Source: Timema cristinae (taxonomy: Eukaryota > Arthropoda > Insecta > Phasmatodea > Timematidae). From it: DNA of 64,000 nucleotides. The notes beneath the pieces are model-generated. The model was not told the origin of the DNA. It ran no database searches and saw only the letters and a program-made list of their open reading frames with translations. Positions within the stretch are counted from its first letter, which is position 1, and each line of letters begins with the position of its first letter. Shown here one piece after another: positions 31,500 to 43,631 of the stretch. The position numbers and the translations under genes are program-made. Where the stretch lies: NCBI GenBank assembly GCA_039000515.1, contig JBCFYV010002334.1, positions 45,193-109,192 on the forward strand, in the 5' to 3' direction.

Positions 31500-32417
31500 C
31501 TACACTTCAACCTGTGCTGGAGAATCCCACTCCATTCCAGTTTGCCACAGATGCTGTATCAGGTATTTACCAACAAAGATTACAGCGGCCAGATATCCCA
31601 AGGGGTCGTACAGCCGTGCAACCATAGAGAGAATTACACGTTTAGTCGCTTGTCTGGCCGTCGGCTGTACTTGGTACGAAAACTGGTCATGAACTGGATT
31701 CCAGAGGAATCCCAAAATTTTGGTGGAGCTCTCCAGCTCACTCATGAAAGAGAATATCTCACTTGATATAGCACAGTGCTCTGGGGGTAGTTCCGCAAGC
31801 AGTTCTTGCCGGTTACTAATCCTTTTTCTTAACTGGAAGCCGGCCTTACTTATCATCCCGATCAGTTCTTGCGGCAAGCGCTTTGCTGATTCTAGGGACT
31901 TGACCGACGTCACCACATCATCCATGTAGGTTGCTGTTTGCAATGCAGCAGAAGCAGCTGGAAATGCCGCTCCTTCATCCTCCACAAGCTGATGGAGGGT
32001 ACGCAACGCCAAAAAGGGAGCAGCTGAAACCCCATATGTCACAGTGGCCAGGGAGAATTCCTTTAAGGTGTCCTCTGGATTCTTTCTCCAAAATATATTT
32101 TGGTATCGGTGATGTTTCTTGCTGACAAGTATGTTGCGGTACATTTGCCTGATATTGGTAATAAGCACCACTTCATGTACACGAAATCTTAGCAGTATAT
32201 CCACAATTTCCTTCTGCAATGAGGGACCGCTGTGCAAAACTTGATTTAAGGCAACACCTGTCGTTGATTTCATTGATGCGTCAAAAACAACTCGAAATTG
32301 GGCTATCTCCCCCTCCTCACCCTGCCAAAGTATGCAGTGGTGAGGAATGTAGTAGTGTTCTTCCTCTGGTGGAGTCGAGGCTAGTAACATTTGATCCTGT
32401 TGCAGGTAATCCTTCAT
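31500..32417 (-). pseudogene. BEL/Pao reverse transcriptase
   Basis: A 305-codon open frame. The YIPHHCILW and FRVVFDASMKS blocks are near the start, and the catalytic YMDD box (family usually YVDD) is at 31928-31917. FGVSAAPFLA appears as YGVSAAPFLA. The thumb-like part ends with GFLWNPVHDQFSY and DPLGYLAAV. A disrupted segment at 32418-32507 separates it from the protease region. Confidence 0.88.
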
Positions 32418-32507
32418 AAAAGCTACCTATTGCTGTTTTAAGGCTGGTGCTTTCTCTAGAAGCCTCTCAAGTAACAAAAATCGTCTTAGAGCTGCTTGTC
32501 GCATGTC

Positions 32508-33344
32508 TCACAGGACCTTCCGATCACTTAGGAATGGCAGTTCAACTTCATATCGCCCCGACTGACATCTCTTCACCGTAGAGCGATAATGCTCCTCGCA
32601 TTCCCTATCAGTGGGAGACAGTTGAGTCACCTGTGGCGGTTCTTCTATCGACCAAAACTGGTGAAGCAGATAATCAAGTTTAAGTTCGGTCACAGTACAA
32701 AAACTGTTTGATTCACTTGCCACTCCCCGTGACTTCCCTAGTAGGCAGTAGCCCCAGATGGTTTCAATGGCGGACGGTGTTTTGGGAGGCCCATGTGCCT
32801 TCCGTCCCGTTACAACCAGAGGGAACCACTCAGCTTCTAGTAGTATATCAATTGGTCTTGACCCGCCCCCCTCATCCGCAAGTTTTAAGCCCGATAGGTG
32901 ACGCCATGATGAAAGTTGGCTTGGCATTTGTTGAGAGTGTGCAATGTAGTTCACTACCAACGCATCTACCTCTAAAGTTAATGTCTTTGTAGGCTGAAAT
33001 TCACAATGAGCCACTGCCCTTGCTGTGCCTAAAGGCGTGTTTCCCAAGCCAAACAATTGCACTGAATTCGCCTTACTCAGCTTGAGTCCAAGTCGCCGTA
33101 CACAAGAGGATGTTATGAGAGACTCCTGTCTCGCACAATCCAAAAGAACCCTCACCGGTTCATATCTACGACGACTGCTCATAATAGATGTTGTAACGGT
33201 CATAAGGACTACCCATGGCCCTGTCGGCTCTATAGGAAAAAAGGACTCTACCGATGCTACCAAACTTGGGGTTGAATCCTGACTTTCAGTGCAACTGCCA
33301 TTGGTACTATTTTTCTTTACAGACCGTTGCAACCCATATTCCAA
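32508..33344 (-). pseudogene. BEL/Pao aspartic protease region, catalytic triad lost
   Basis: The frame includes VRVLLDCARQESLITSS. BEL/Pao proteases have LLDSG(S)Q..FIT here, so the D-S/T-G triad has become D-C-A and the protease should be inactive. The following GLKLADEGGGSRPIDILLEA and IWGYCLLGKSRG match the DILLGADxF ... T.lGW.l.G pattern. Its start overlaps the gag frame, consistent with a frameshift near 33340. Confidence 0.8.
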
Positions 33345-34573
33345 ATTGGCAGACTCACCTTACAGGTGCAACAACTTATGGTGGTGGCCATTACAGTGGG
33401 AGCATAATAATTTGGTCGAACACTTTTTGAGAAATGCCCTCTTGCCAAACACAGCAAACATAACCTCCTATCCTTTGCAATCCTAAAACGTAGTGATGGC
33501 TTCATACCTTCAAATTTCTTGCATTGGGAGATTTCATGGTTGTTTTTGCAAAGAACATAACTTCCAAGGGACACATTGTTTGCACCCACCACAAATACTG
33601 ACGAACTCTTTGGACACACAGGCTTTCGTGGTTTGGTGACGTTCTTGGCCCAAAAGGGCGACGTGTTTAACCGATTCACCAATTGGGCTGCCTCGAGCAA
33701 CTCTGCCTCGTTTACTAGAAAATCCTGAAAGTTAGCCAAAGATGGCAGGGTCCCTTCCTTTAGTTTTCGCTGCCAACCTTCCCTAAGCTCTGGGGTTAAC
33801 GTTCCTCGTAGGATGAACATGAGGACTGCCCAATTTTCCACAACATGGCCTAATGGAAGAAAGTCAGCCAAATATTCTTTTAATAGGGTGACAAATGAGC
33901 GGATAGAGCCAGCTTCTTTATTTATTTGTGGTAACTCTATTATGGCCTGTATATACGAGTCAGATAAACGCTGAGGATCATGGTAACGATCATTTAATAG
34001 TTTCCAAGCCTGTGGATACGGCACTGCTGACAGTGATACCGCTGAAACAGTTGACAAAGCTTCGCCTGCCAAAGCTGACCTCAGAATGTCGGATAACTGA
34101 TTGTTTGAATGAATAGTAGCTTCAAATAAATCAAATAACTGTTGCCATTCCTTCAATTCACCACTAAATTGCTTTATCGCCAGTTTAGGCAAGGTGATTC
34201 TTACATGAGGAGATCCCCAGGATGCTGACCCTGCCCCAGGCTGGTTTTATGAGGCGGCCTGACTTACTCCTGGCGGGAATGCTACTGCACAAATAGCTTG
34301 TACATTATAGAAACAAGCATCAAATTTTTGTATTTCAGCCTGATAATCTCTTTGTACTTTAGGTGTTTGCTTAACGGCCAATGCTGCCAATTTGGTTATA
34401 ATTTCGTTAAACTCAATTTGCATCTGTTCAATGTGAGCAGTCATCACCTGCAATAAACATTTATCCTTATTATTACTAGGGTTTGATTCCACTCGTTGAG
34501 CCACCTCATCGGCTCTGATAATCTTAGCCATTAAAGCTTCATATTGGAAGGTATAATCCTCAAAGATGCCCAT
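33317..34573 (-). pseudogene. BEL/Pao gag (DUF1759-like), one stop
   Basis: The frame opens at 34573 with a coiled-coil-like N terminus, is broken by one TAA at about 34249-34247, and continues in the same frame (LPKLAIKQFSGELKEWQQLF). This is the DUF1759 signature. Two zinc-knuckle-like motifs follow near 33570-33400: LCKNNHEISQC, and CLLCLARGHFSKSV where the last Cys is now Val. It then loses frame into the protease region. Confidence 0.85.
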
Positions 34574-34715
34574 ATTTGCATTAACTTCCTTAGATAATTT
34601 AGATAAACTGCAAGAATACGCTAACTAGTAGGCGAGGTTATAAGAGAGGAACTTACTTCTGTTCTAATTTGCCAACAACACCTAAACCTCAATGTAGTTA
34701 ATGGTCCACTAAGCG

Positions 34716-35601
34716 CAGTGGCGGCTCGTCACTTTAGAAGATGGAGGGCGCAGCCTGTTTAATTAATTAATTATTTCTAAATAATATATTTAAAAGAAGA
34801 CACAAATTTCGGAATATGTTTAGCTGAATATTCATTTAGTTAAATTCAAAAATTAATATCACAAACAACATGTAAAGATAAAAAAAAAGACTTCCCCCAA
34901 AGGACGTGGATGTGTTGTAGAAACTCTGCAGCTGTGTAATGTGCATACATATATAGGTATGTATGTTTTCACTTTGTTCCATACAAAATTCAGGACATGG
35001 CCTACCTAATTAATTCTATTCTCTTTTTTGATCAAGAGTTAATCTTGCAATATTCGTTGTCTTAAGCGCTTGAATTGAACTATTCATATTAAGCCTAGTT
35101 ACAAAAAATATTAAAACATATAACTCAAATAAACATTATCCTAAAATAACCCTACATAATATTATTATAAACAAATACGCCACACACATCCTCAAGATGC
35201 AGGAGCATGCAGGATGACTGACATCAATTATTGCTGGTTCACGCTATATAAATTTCACAAGCTTTCAACCTTAGGGCGCGTAAGGGAGTGCGCCTTCAAA
35301 AGAGAAAAAAGCAATGCTAGCAAGCTGACCGTCACGCGCCCGACTGCATGCCATTTGAAGATAAGAGGTGAAGAGGGGGAAGGTTTGGTTTCCAATATCA
35401 GACGCTGACCGCCTCGCGCCCAACCGCATGTCATTTTAAAAATATTGACTGCTATTACTTAAACCAAAAATATATTTTTCTTGAAACTATTATGGCAAGA
35501 TAAAATTGTCGTGAGAGTGCGAATAATAACTTTAAAAGGAACTGGGGATTCGTGGGGTTGGGGGGCGCGCGCCTCCGTGCCTTAGGGACGAGCCGCCCCT
35601 G
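34716..35601. mobile_element. Non-autonomous hAT element nested in the BEL/Pao leader
   Basis: Inverted ends cagtggcggctcgtc and caggggcggctcgtc (read inward from 35601) match at 14 of 15 bases. An exact 8-bp duplication actaagcg lies at 34708-34715 and 35602-35609. The 886-bp interior has no transposase-like frame. The subterminal part contains ggagggcgcag and ggggggcgcgcgcc. Its ends differ from those of the hAT at 25255, so it probably depended on another transposase. Confidence 0.92.
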
Positions 35602-36353
35602 ACTAAGCGTAAGTAGTTCCCAACACTCCACTATGGAAGACTGTAAGCTTTTAAGACTAAATTTCCGCTACAAAGATGTTTCCCAAACACATTTGCAGTT
35701 ACAAAATCAATAAATTTAATCAATGTATTATTCACACCTAAAGCAACTAGCAAAACCAAACATTATTACTAAACTAAAACCTAGTTAAAGGGACACAGTT
35801 AATACACAATTAACTTAAGATAAAATATCCCAGCAACAAAATATGTTTAACGAATCTAAACAAACGAGGTATCCAAATAAAATAACGTTAATTACTATGT
35901 TCTTACAACCTATTAGTAGCTAGTAAACACCATTAATTAAATTCAAAATAACAAAAGTGTAACCTAAAATTCCACAACAACCAGATTAGCTCCAAATGTT
36001 AAACAAAATTACATTTTATTAATTTAACTTCTGATAGCTGAAACCTTAAGTAAGCGAGGAATGAACTAAATAAATACTCAACTTGATGCTAGTGGTGCTA
36101 GAATATAGCCAAACCTGAACGACCTAGAAACTTTTTAGTATTATGAATTCACATTAACCATTGGCCTGTTTGAATTTATAAACAACAATCTCTTATTGCC
36201 GACTATTAACTAAACGAACAACATAGTTAACAGGCTGAAGAAAAAATTGAAACAATTCACCACCTTTATGCCACAATGACTACGATAACATAAAGTGAAA
36301 ACTTTTATTCACGTTACGAGACGTAATAATCCGGCCCGGAGGACCAAAAATAA

Positions 36354-36648
36354 TGAAACCACGAACTTAACTGGCCTCTCAGAATCGTTAACGTGATTTC
36401 CAGTTCGACAAAACCCGGTGGACTGTATTTAATCTTTGACAGGGTGTAAGCTAGCATCAAAACACCACGAAACTCGGTGACAAAACTACAACAATTGCGC
36501 CGACCATCTTACCTGATGCTCTCATCTAGTCACAGTGTCTTTCACAGGTCAGGCCGTCTCAACTCTCCACAACTGGTGGCCTACTCTTGGTTGTGGCGTT
36601 CACCACCAGGGGCACTCCTTCAGCAAACACTTTTGGAGCGTATGAACA
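36354..36648 (-). repeat. 5' LTR of the BEL/Pao element
   Basis: This 295-bp repeat matches 28563-28857 and on the minus strand runs TGTTCATACG to TTTCA, keeping the canonical TG...CA ends. It drives minus-strand transcription of the element, if anything. Confidence 0.9.
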
Positions 36649-37165
36649 ATATAAATACAATATATTAAATAAAGTTTATATATTATATATTTCATATCTA
36701 ATAATATTTTATATATATTATAGATTTTACATATATAATATATATATTATAAAACACATTTAATATATGATATATAAATGTATTTAATATATAATATATA
36801 TGATTTATTTAATATATTATATGCACAGAATATATTATATATAAAATATATTTAATATATAATATATAAAATATATTTAATATATAAAATATATGCTATC
36901 TAGGTACATTAAATTGAATATATTTAATATAATTGGTATATATTATATATTTTATATATATAACATTTTAAGATATAATATATACACTTCATAAATTTTA
37001 TATATAGTGTAATACTATATATTTAATTAATATATATTACATATACTTATTATATAATATATACTTAATTAATATTATATAAATGTAATATTACAATATA
37101 TAATTAATATATATTACATATATTTATTATACAGCTAATATATATAGTGTGTACTCTATGTCTTA
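36649..37165. repeat. Cryptic AT-rich simple sequence
   Basis: Irregular tatata/aatatatt repeats extend over about 500 bp. A similar tract ends at 28562 on the other side of the BEL/Pao element, so the retrotransposon appears to have inserted into this kind of sequence. Confidence 0.8.
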
Positions 37166-37190
37166 TATACGAGTATTATGTATACACTAA

Positions 37191-37449
37191 GCACCGTGTC
37201 TTACTAGGCGTTAGGGTCATACGCTTAAGTACTAATTATGCTAATGGGTTAGTAAATGGGACGGTTGAATAGAGAGGACGTGAACCTGCATTTGCGTGGA
37301 GGGGGAGTGGAAAACCATTTAGGAAAACCATTTTGGAAAACCCACCCACAATTCACCCTAGCAAGATTCGAACCTTGATCTCCCCGTCATCGACAGTCTA
37401 TCTCAACACTAAACTAGCGCGTTGGCTAACTACGCCACCAAGGCGGGTT
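37191..37449 (-). repeat. SINE-B reference copy
   Basis: On the minus strand the head carries an A-box-like TGGCGTAGTTAG near 37436-37425 and a B box GGTTCGAATC at 37374-37365. A body (gtggagggggagtggaaaacc on the plus strand) follows, then a tail gcctagtaagacacggtgc. The flanks attatgta (near 37177 and 37450) suggest a target duplication. Head and body differ from SINE-A, but the last 60 or so bases are shared. Confidence 0.8.
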
Positions 37450-37459
37450 ATTATGTACA

Positions 37460-37740
37460 CAGTATGTTCTGAAACTCAAAGCTTAAACTGCACATATATC
37501 TTCTTTCACTGAAAGTAATACAAAATCCTTATACACTTACATCCAGCATCTATGCTAATATCATTAAATTGTGTTCAAAGTGAAAAGCTGTGGAAACATG
37601 CGTTTACAACAAGCTGCATGGGGACTAGGCACGTGACTAATTAGCATAGATGCTGGATGTAAGTGTATAAGGATTTTGTATTACTTTTAGTACAAAGAAA
37701 ATATATGTTCAGTTTGGGCTTTGAGTTTCCAAACAGCCTG
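37460..37740. mobile_element. MITE with arms of about 105 bp
   Basis: The left arm (from cagtatgttctgaaactcaa) and the inverted right arm (caggctgtttggaaactcaa) pair for more than 100 bp, including an exact stretch around taatacaaaatccttataca and catccagcatctatgctaat. The loop is about 70 bp. The form is that of a foldback MITE. The flanks (TA at 37456 and 37741) are compatible with a TA target but are not decisive. Confidence 0.8.
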
Positions 37741-40046
37741 TAAATATTATACATACATATTATATAGGATATATAATATATTTTGTACATACACATAAAA
37801 TATACTATACACAATACTATATAGCCACGCTAGAGTCCCCGGTTTACTGCTAACATTTTTAAACCACGTACTATTACAGTCCTGGCTACACACAAAGTTA
37901 TACACTAGCGGGGTAGGATTTATAAGGTTGTTGTTGAGAGGGAATGTCCCCACATTTACGTCGAGAATAGTTGGGAAACAACATAGGAATAAACATCTTC
38001 AATGCGCTCTGCTGAGAAATTAACCTGGATTTCCCTCTCACATTCAAACTATTCTAGAATAGCACAATACTGTAAATATAGATAGTAAAATCTGATTCAC
38101 TTAGCAAGTAATATAAATATATATGAATACATTAGTTCACTTATATTTATTTATTTGTTCAAAGGTGTGACTCCATTCGGAGGGACTTTCTTCGTTGAGA
38201 ATTATTTTCCCCTCCATATACATTTGACCAACCATACACACTACAACGAAGTGGCTAAGGTTTTTCTGTCGGAAACAGGACAGGTTTGAAACCAATGGGG
38301 AGGGAACAATTTACTAGTAAAGTTTTGTAAAGTGACAACTAGCTATACCCCGCACCCATGTTAGTAAATATACATACCACTAAGTATTACTTGATATACA
38401 TTTTGATGGTAAATCTTTTCACGCTAAATGTATTATTCTGAAACCGTATAGATTATAATATATTTCGTTTAAAAGGTTTTAAAAGGGTGATGGTCTATTT
38501 GCTATTCCACTAAACACTTTGTGTGCCTATTACATTTTTCAAGGAAATATAATTATAAATATATATGTATACACGTATATGTGTATGTAATAGATGTATA
38601 TATTGTATATATGGATACATATGTAATATATTTAAAACTTTTAAGGAAATATATACATAGATGTATACCCGACCCCTGAAAAGGCATGTATAGTGAGTAT
38701 GCTAACGTGCATTATTATGCTACAAAACATAGTCACGTGGTTTGATTTATCGCATGAGTGTGTAGCGTTTATTAGCAAAAGGCTACAACAGTTAATGAAT
38801 TAAAAGCAAGACTAGACACTATTGGAATTAAAACGAGTAAACTCACCGTTGCCCCATTCAGCAGTTTCGCCTCCCTAGTGTACTCCCCGCACAAAAATAA
38901 CTTGCCACAATGAATTTAACTGACCAACTAAGCGAGTGAAAATCATGCAAGACTGAACTGTGCATTATCGCGGGCATGTTGGGAACATTGTGGCGCGCAC
39001 GCGATGTATTAAAACATTTGATCTGGAACTATCTACTAGCTGCTTAATTATTCTACCGTCGTCTATCTATCCCCTCCCTCTCTTCGTTGTTTTGTGTTTG
39101 CCTTTGTTTTGTTTATCCCTCTTCCCCCTCTCTGAGCTAGAATATTTTTGTATATAATGGTGTAGTCCAGATGGACGGACTACTCTTCTCAAAATCTTGT
39201 CCTCGGACGCACATAGGTGTCCGGGAGGTTTTTCGGCTGTTGTATTTTGAAATTCTCTTTGGCAAATTAATATTTAAATTTAAAACCTGTACAACTTTAT
39301 AGATAATTAGGTAGGGATATCACGTATTACTTTAATCTTTTGGACACGTCATGGTTAAGAATGTTTATCTTCTTATTAGTTTTTTTGACGCGAAGCCCCA
39401 TTTGTGTTCGCGTGATACTAAATTTGTCAATTTTTACAAGACGCAGTTGTTTGCGATGTTGGTAACTTATAGTCCGTACGGCATGAAAGTTTTGTATTGT
39501 CATGAGAAAGAAATATTAGTAACTTACTGATTTTGATAATATTCTTTACTACATGTTAGGGGTAATCTTTTATAATATTCCATTATATTTGCTGTTAACC
39601 AATTCAGGGTGATTGAAATTGCCCGCAACTATTGTTTGTATATATTTCTGTTCAATATTTAATCTCTCTTTATTCAATATCAATAAATAAAATGTTATTT
39701 TCTGACATATATCTTTATATCAAATATTTATATGTTATATCCTTCACAGGTAGCCATAGTATATATAAATATCCACATAACTAAATAGTTGAAGAGTGAG
39801 TTCAGGGAAACAGAAAATGAATAGAGCTGATTATGGCCTATTTACTTTTGTGATTATTCTATCGGCTCCTCTGCAATTATTATTTCCTTTTATTTTATTT
39901 TTTAGTTTTGTAGTGCACCAGCCTTTATTCGTTTTGGAGATAAGGGCGGTGTTACAAGTGAAGCGAGTGTTCCCTTTGCATTTGTGTGTCTGCGATAAAT
40001 TTTGATCGCGCTGCGGTTTTTACATTATCGCCATAATTAAAAAGCG
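37741..40046. other. AT-rich non-coding stretch
   Basis: No supported gene. A short palindrome tagtccagatggacggacta lies at about 39163. Small frames (38960, 39796) are hydrophobic, T-rich by-products. Confidence 0.45.
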
Positions 40047-40313
40047 ATGTCTTCGGACAAAAAGAAAGTCAAGTCTGTAGCAAAGGCTCATGACCTGGAG
40101 CCAAAGAACTCTGAACCCTCGTGCATTGATACTATTAGGAGATTTAGCTATAAGAAAAAGAACGGAAGAGAAGAAGGAATTTATTCCTTGAGATGAAGGC
40201 TCAATTATCGACCTTCTGACTTTGATCTGTGGGATAGTGAGGAAATGAGTCCACATGATCATGATGTCACAAATCATGCCTCTACTGTAGAGGAAAATGT
40301 TGGCAAGATCTGA
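40047..40313 (+). pseudogene. Short hydrophilic ORF with one in-frame TGA, unidentified
   Basis: From ATG 40047 the frame reads MSSDKKKVKSVAKAHDLEPK..., meets TGA at 40194-40196, and then stays open for another 38 codons (RLNYRPSDFDLWDSEEMSPH...) to TGA at 40311. Lys-rich, then acidic composition and balanced codons look protein-like against the AT-rich surroundings. I recognise no domain. It could be a small decayed ORF of a mobile element or an exon. Confidence 0.3.
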
Positions 40314-42994
40314 AAGGTGAAAGGTGAAAGGTGGATCCAGTAATTGACGTGTTCACAATGGTGTCATACCGAGTGTTCAGCTGCAGAAACTTACATTTTA
40401 GTGTGTGAATATTGCAAATAGTAGCTTTCAGATACTATCGATCACGTATTAACATATCTGTCAGTTGTGTAAAAGAATGTGTTAATTTGTAGTGCTATCA
40501 CATACTATTCTATATTTAGTAACACAATTTTGCAATGTATGTAAAAGATACACATTTTAAGATTAATTGTTTTAACATAAGATAATTGAGATTACAACCA
40601 TTGCCTTGATATTGGTTACATGTGTAACATTAATGACAAGTCACGTGTAATAATCTGGTAGAAACTGAATTATTTAATTAACAAATAACATAATGATATT
40701 TCATATTTGACTACTTCCCTCTATTGTACACAGCTTGGAGAAAACCAAATATAAAACGAGATTTTTGGAGTTTATGAAAAGGGAGATGCGAAGAATAATT
40801 ATTTGAAAGAAAATGTCAGACAACACATTCAGTCATTTGTTCCTATTGAGTTCCATTGAGACAGCAAACCTGTACCAGTACGGGATAACCATGAAACGTA
40901 AAATATAATACAGCAAAGGTTGGCAAAAATTGTCTATTGTTAAACGAATCTTTACTAAAAAATTTCTAACATTGAGTCTAATGGGGATTTTTTCAATCCC
41001 AAAATTTGATATATGCGAGTGGAAGTAAAAAAATTTGTAAATTGGGAGCCCATTTTATTGCGGGAATAAATACACAATTGCAAGGGAATTTAAGAGTATT
41101 GCATCAAAACCCATTGAGAAAATAACTTTTGCTACCTAAAAAATATTTTCTGTGTCTATTTTTACTGTTTTTAAATTAGTACTAAATGAACCACTTATTT
41201 TTGGGGGAGAAACGTAGACAAGGGGGGGCCCAATTTTTGGGGAATTGTATTTTTTATTTTGAAAAATAGGGTAAATGAAAAAAGATTAATTTTTTAAAGG
41301 GGGGACGGGGGGGGCAAACACTTTTAGATTAGGGGGTTTTATTAAAAAATTGCTGTTAAAAATGAGTTTTTTTATATTGTATTTTTTTCTGAACATGATT
41401 ATTTTGAGATAAATCAAAAATAAATGGTTTAACCCCCAACTTCATTTTAAATTTTCCTTGATGATATGAAGGGGGATAGATGAATGATAATGTTTTGATG
41501 ATATGATTTGGGCACCGAAACATTTTGAATTCTATTTATAAAACAAACCATTTTAATTTTTTACATCCCTACAGTAGGTTCCCAATCTATTTTTACTTTT
41601 TATTTTATATCAACATTAAGTCTTTTATCATATAATTTTTTTTAAATTTGTAGCCTTTTTTAATTTATTACTTTTTACGTTAATTTTTGTTTGTATTCTA
41701 ATTAGTTTGTTTTATTTTTTTCAAAAAATCTTTTTTTAAAAATAGTTTTTAATTTTTTTTTAAATTTGGGAAAAACCAAACTAAGAAACAAAATTTCACT
41801 AAAAAATGTTGAAATTTAAAGGGTAAATGTGACTGTGTAATTTTTTGTAACTTCAAAAAATTTTAAATTAAAACAATTGTTTGGTTCACTCGAAACAAAA
41901 TTGAAAAATACTTTTTACAGGTTAATTGGATAAGCGTACAAAAGCGCGAGCTACAACCAGAACTTATTAAAAACGAAGCTTGTAACTTTTAAGCATTTAT
42001 TTAACATTTAAAAATTTTTTTTCCAAATTAAAAAATTCATCAAATATGAAGTTTTTAAAAAAATGCACCCAGTTTTAGAATAAAAATTGGTAAGAGAAAA
42101 GTGCATTTTTTTTAGTAAATTAGTTTAATTTAATATCCTACCTGGGCATGATGTGATCAACCTTTTCAAAATTTCTGAAAGGAAAATTTTACAAAAAACT
42201 TTCACCCCAACTCTATAACCTTGACGGGTGGATGGGGAAAAATGTCAGTTTATTTGTATTTTTTGCAGGTACAAAGATTTTTATGTTGGGAAATCCCGGC
42301 GGGGCCCTACGGGGATTTCTTTCATAAAGATTTTACACTCCCCCTCCCCTTTTTTGGGGTTATCTTTTTAAAGTGTCCCCTATTTTTCCTAAATTAAAAT
42401 CCCCATAGTATCCCGACGGAAGTAAACATTAATGGGGAAGGGGGAGAATTTTTTTTAAAAATTACTAAGCCAAAATCATCAAAATTTTAATAGAAAATGT
42501 AAATTAATCGTTGTAATAAAGTTGGGTAAATCCCCTTTTGGTCAGTCGTGGGGGATCTACCTTCTGAACTTTTGGGCCCCAAAGACCTTTTTGGGGCATG
42601 TCCCAAAAATGAACACAAAAAATTTTTGGATTTCCTTTTCAAAATGTAAATACATTGATTGCTAGTTTTGGGAAGACACCTGAAAACATAGTCCACTTCA
42701 AGCAAGAGTGAGACCCCAAGGGAGGTTAAATTTTAAAACTTTGTTAGTGCTCTTTTTAAGAACACGCAACGAAATAAACTCAAGATCGATCTCAATAGTC
42801 TCGAAAACTCAACAAAGTAACTTGTTTTATAACCCAACACGTTCCGTGCCCGAATATAAATTTTCCTCTTTGGATTAAAATATTAGAACTAATTTAAAAA
42901 AATTAGAAAATCTTTTTTAAAAAGGTATTTTACAATTTTTTAAACTATGGGATTGTTTTTTTGTTGATGGAGAAAATTTCTTTTTTCCCCGCTT

Positions 42995-43225
42995 CTGTGA
43001 CCACGGGGGTCTAACGCGCACTCTCGCAGTAACAACCCACCGGACGGGGGCCCCTCGAGTCTCGAATTTGTGGGGTTTTTGGAGGGTTGTTTTCCAAAAC
43101 GGTTTTCCATCTCCCTCCACGCAAATTCGGTATACTTTCTAACCCCCTTCCAACCCCCTAAACCATTAATAATTAATACATAAAGGGGGAACCAAGGGAT
43201 AGTAAGACGGGCAAAATAAATCCTG
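42995..43225 (+). repeat. SINE-B copy inside the corrupted block
   Basis: A head-like stretch (gggggtctaacgcgcactct, then tcgagtctcgaattt as a damaged B box) is followed by the SINE-B body in the sense direction (ccaaaacggttttccatctc, cctccacgcaaattcgg). It ends in the shared tail gatagtaagacggg. Order and content match 37191-37449 inverted, with stretched G and C runs. Confidence 0.65.
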
Positions 43226-43631
43226 CTTTTAAATTTAAAATTGCCCGATTAAAATAAAGTAAAAAAGTTTAGGGAAACCCCTATTAAAATGACTTCCCAA
43301 CTTTTGTTTGACTAAAATTTTTTGCACTTAAGGGGACAATTATTTAGAAGGGAGCACGAATTTAAAAAATCACACTTTTTTTAAAATATTTTTTTTGGGT
43401 TTAAATATAAATCAGAAAAGCCGGGGTGCCGCCCAATACCGTTTTCTCTAGCTTCAGACAATTATCCTCTCCAACTACATACTCTACGGCGGGTTTGTCT
43501 CGAAAACAGTGGGGGTTGGGTATAACCTCACCCCTACTTTTTAATATCTAATTTAACTCCAAAGATTTTATTACATGATGCATAGAAATAGTATTTTAAT
43601 AAATCATAAAAAAGATACATACCCCCCCGGG

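Larger units (their letters stand above)
28563..36648 (-). mobile_element. BEL/Pao LTR retrotransposon, degenerate, minus strand
   Basis: Two 295-bp direct repeats flank gag-pol on the minus strand in the order gag, protease, RT, RNase H, integrase, DUF5641-like tail, which is the BEL/Pao order. Counting mismatches by eye gives about 21 of 295 between the LTRs (about 93% identity). Just inside the 5' LTR (36354, minus strand) ttggtcctccgggccgg resembles the leader/primer region commonly seen in this family. No matching 4-5 bp target duplication is visible (TTTGT at left, ATATA at right); both flanks are AT-simple sequence. Gag-pol has several stops and frameshifts, and a hAT element sits in the leader. 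Confidence 0.92.

Noticed and set aside
28563..36648. An endogenous retrovirus with an envelope gene
   Set aside because: No envelope-like frame follows the integrase. The order and motifs are those of a BEL/Pao retrotransposon without env.
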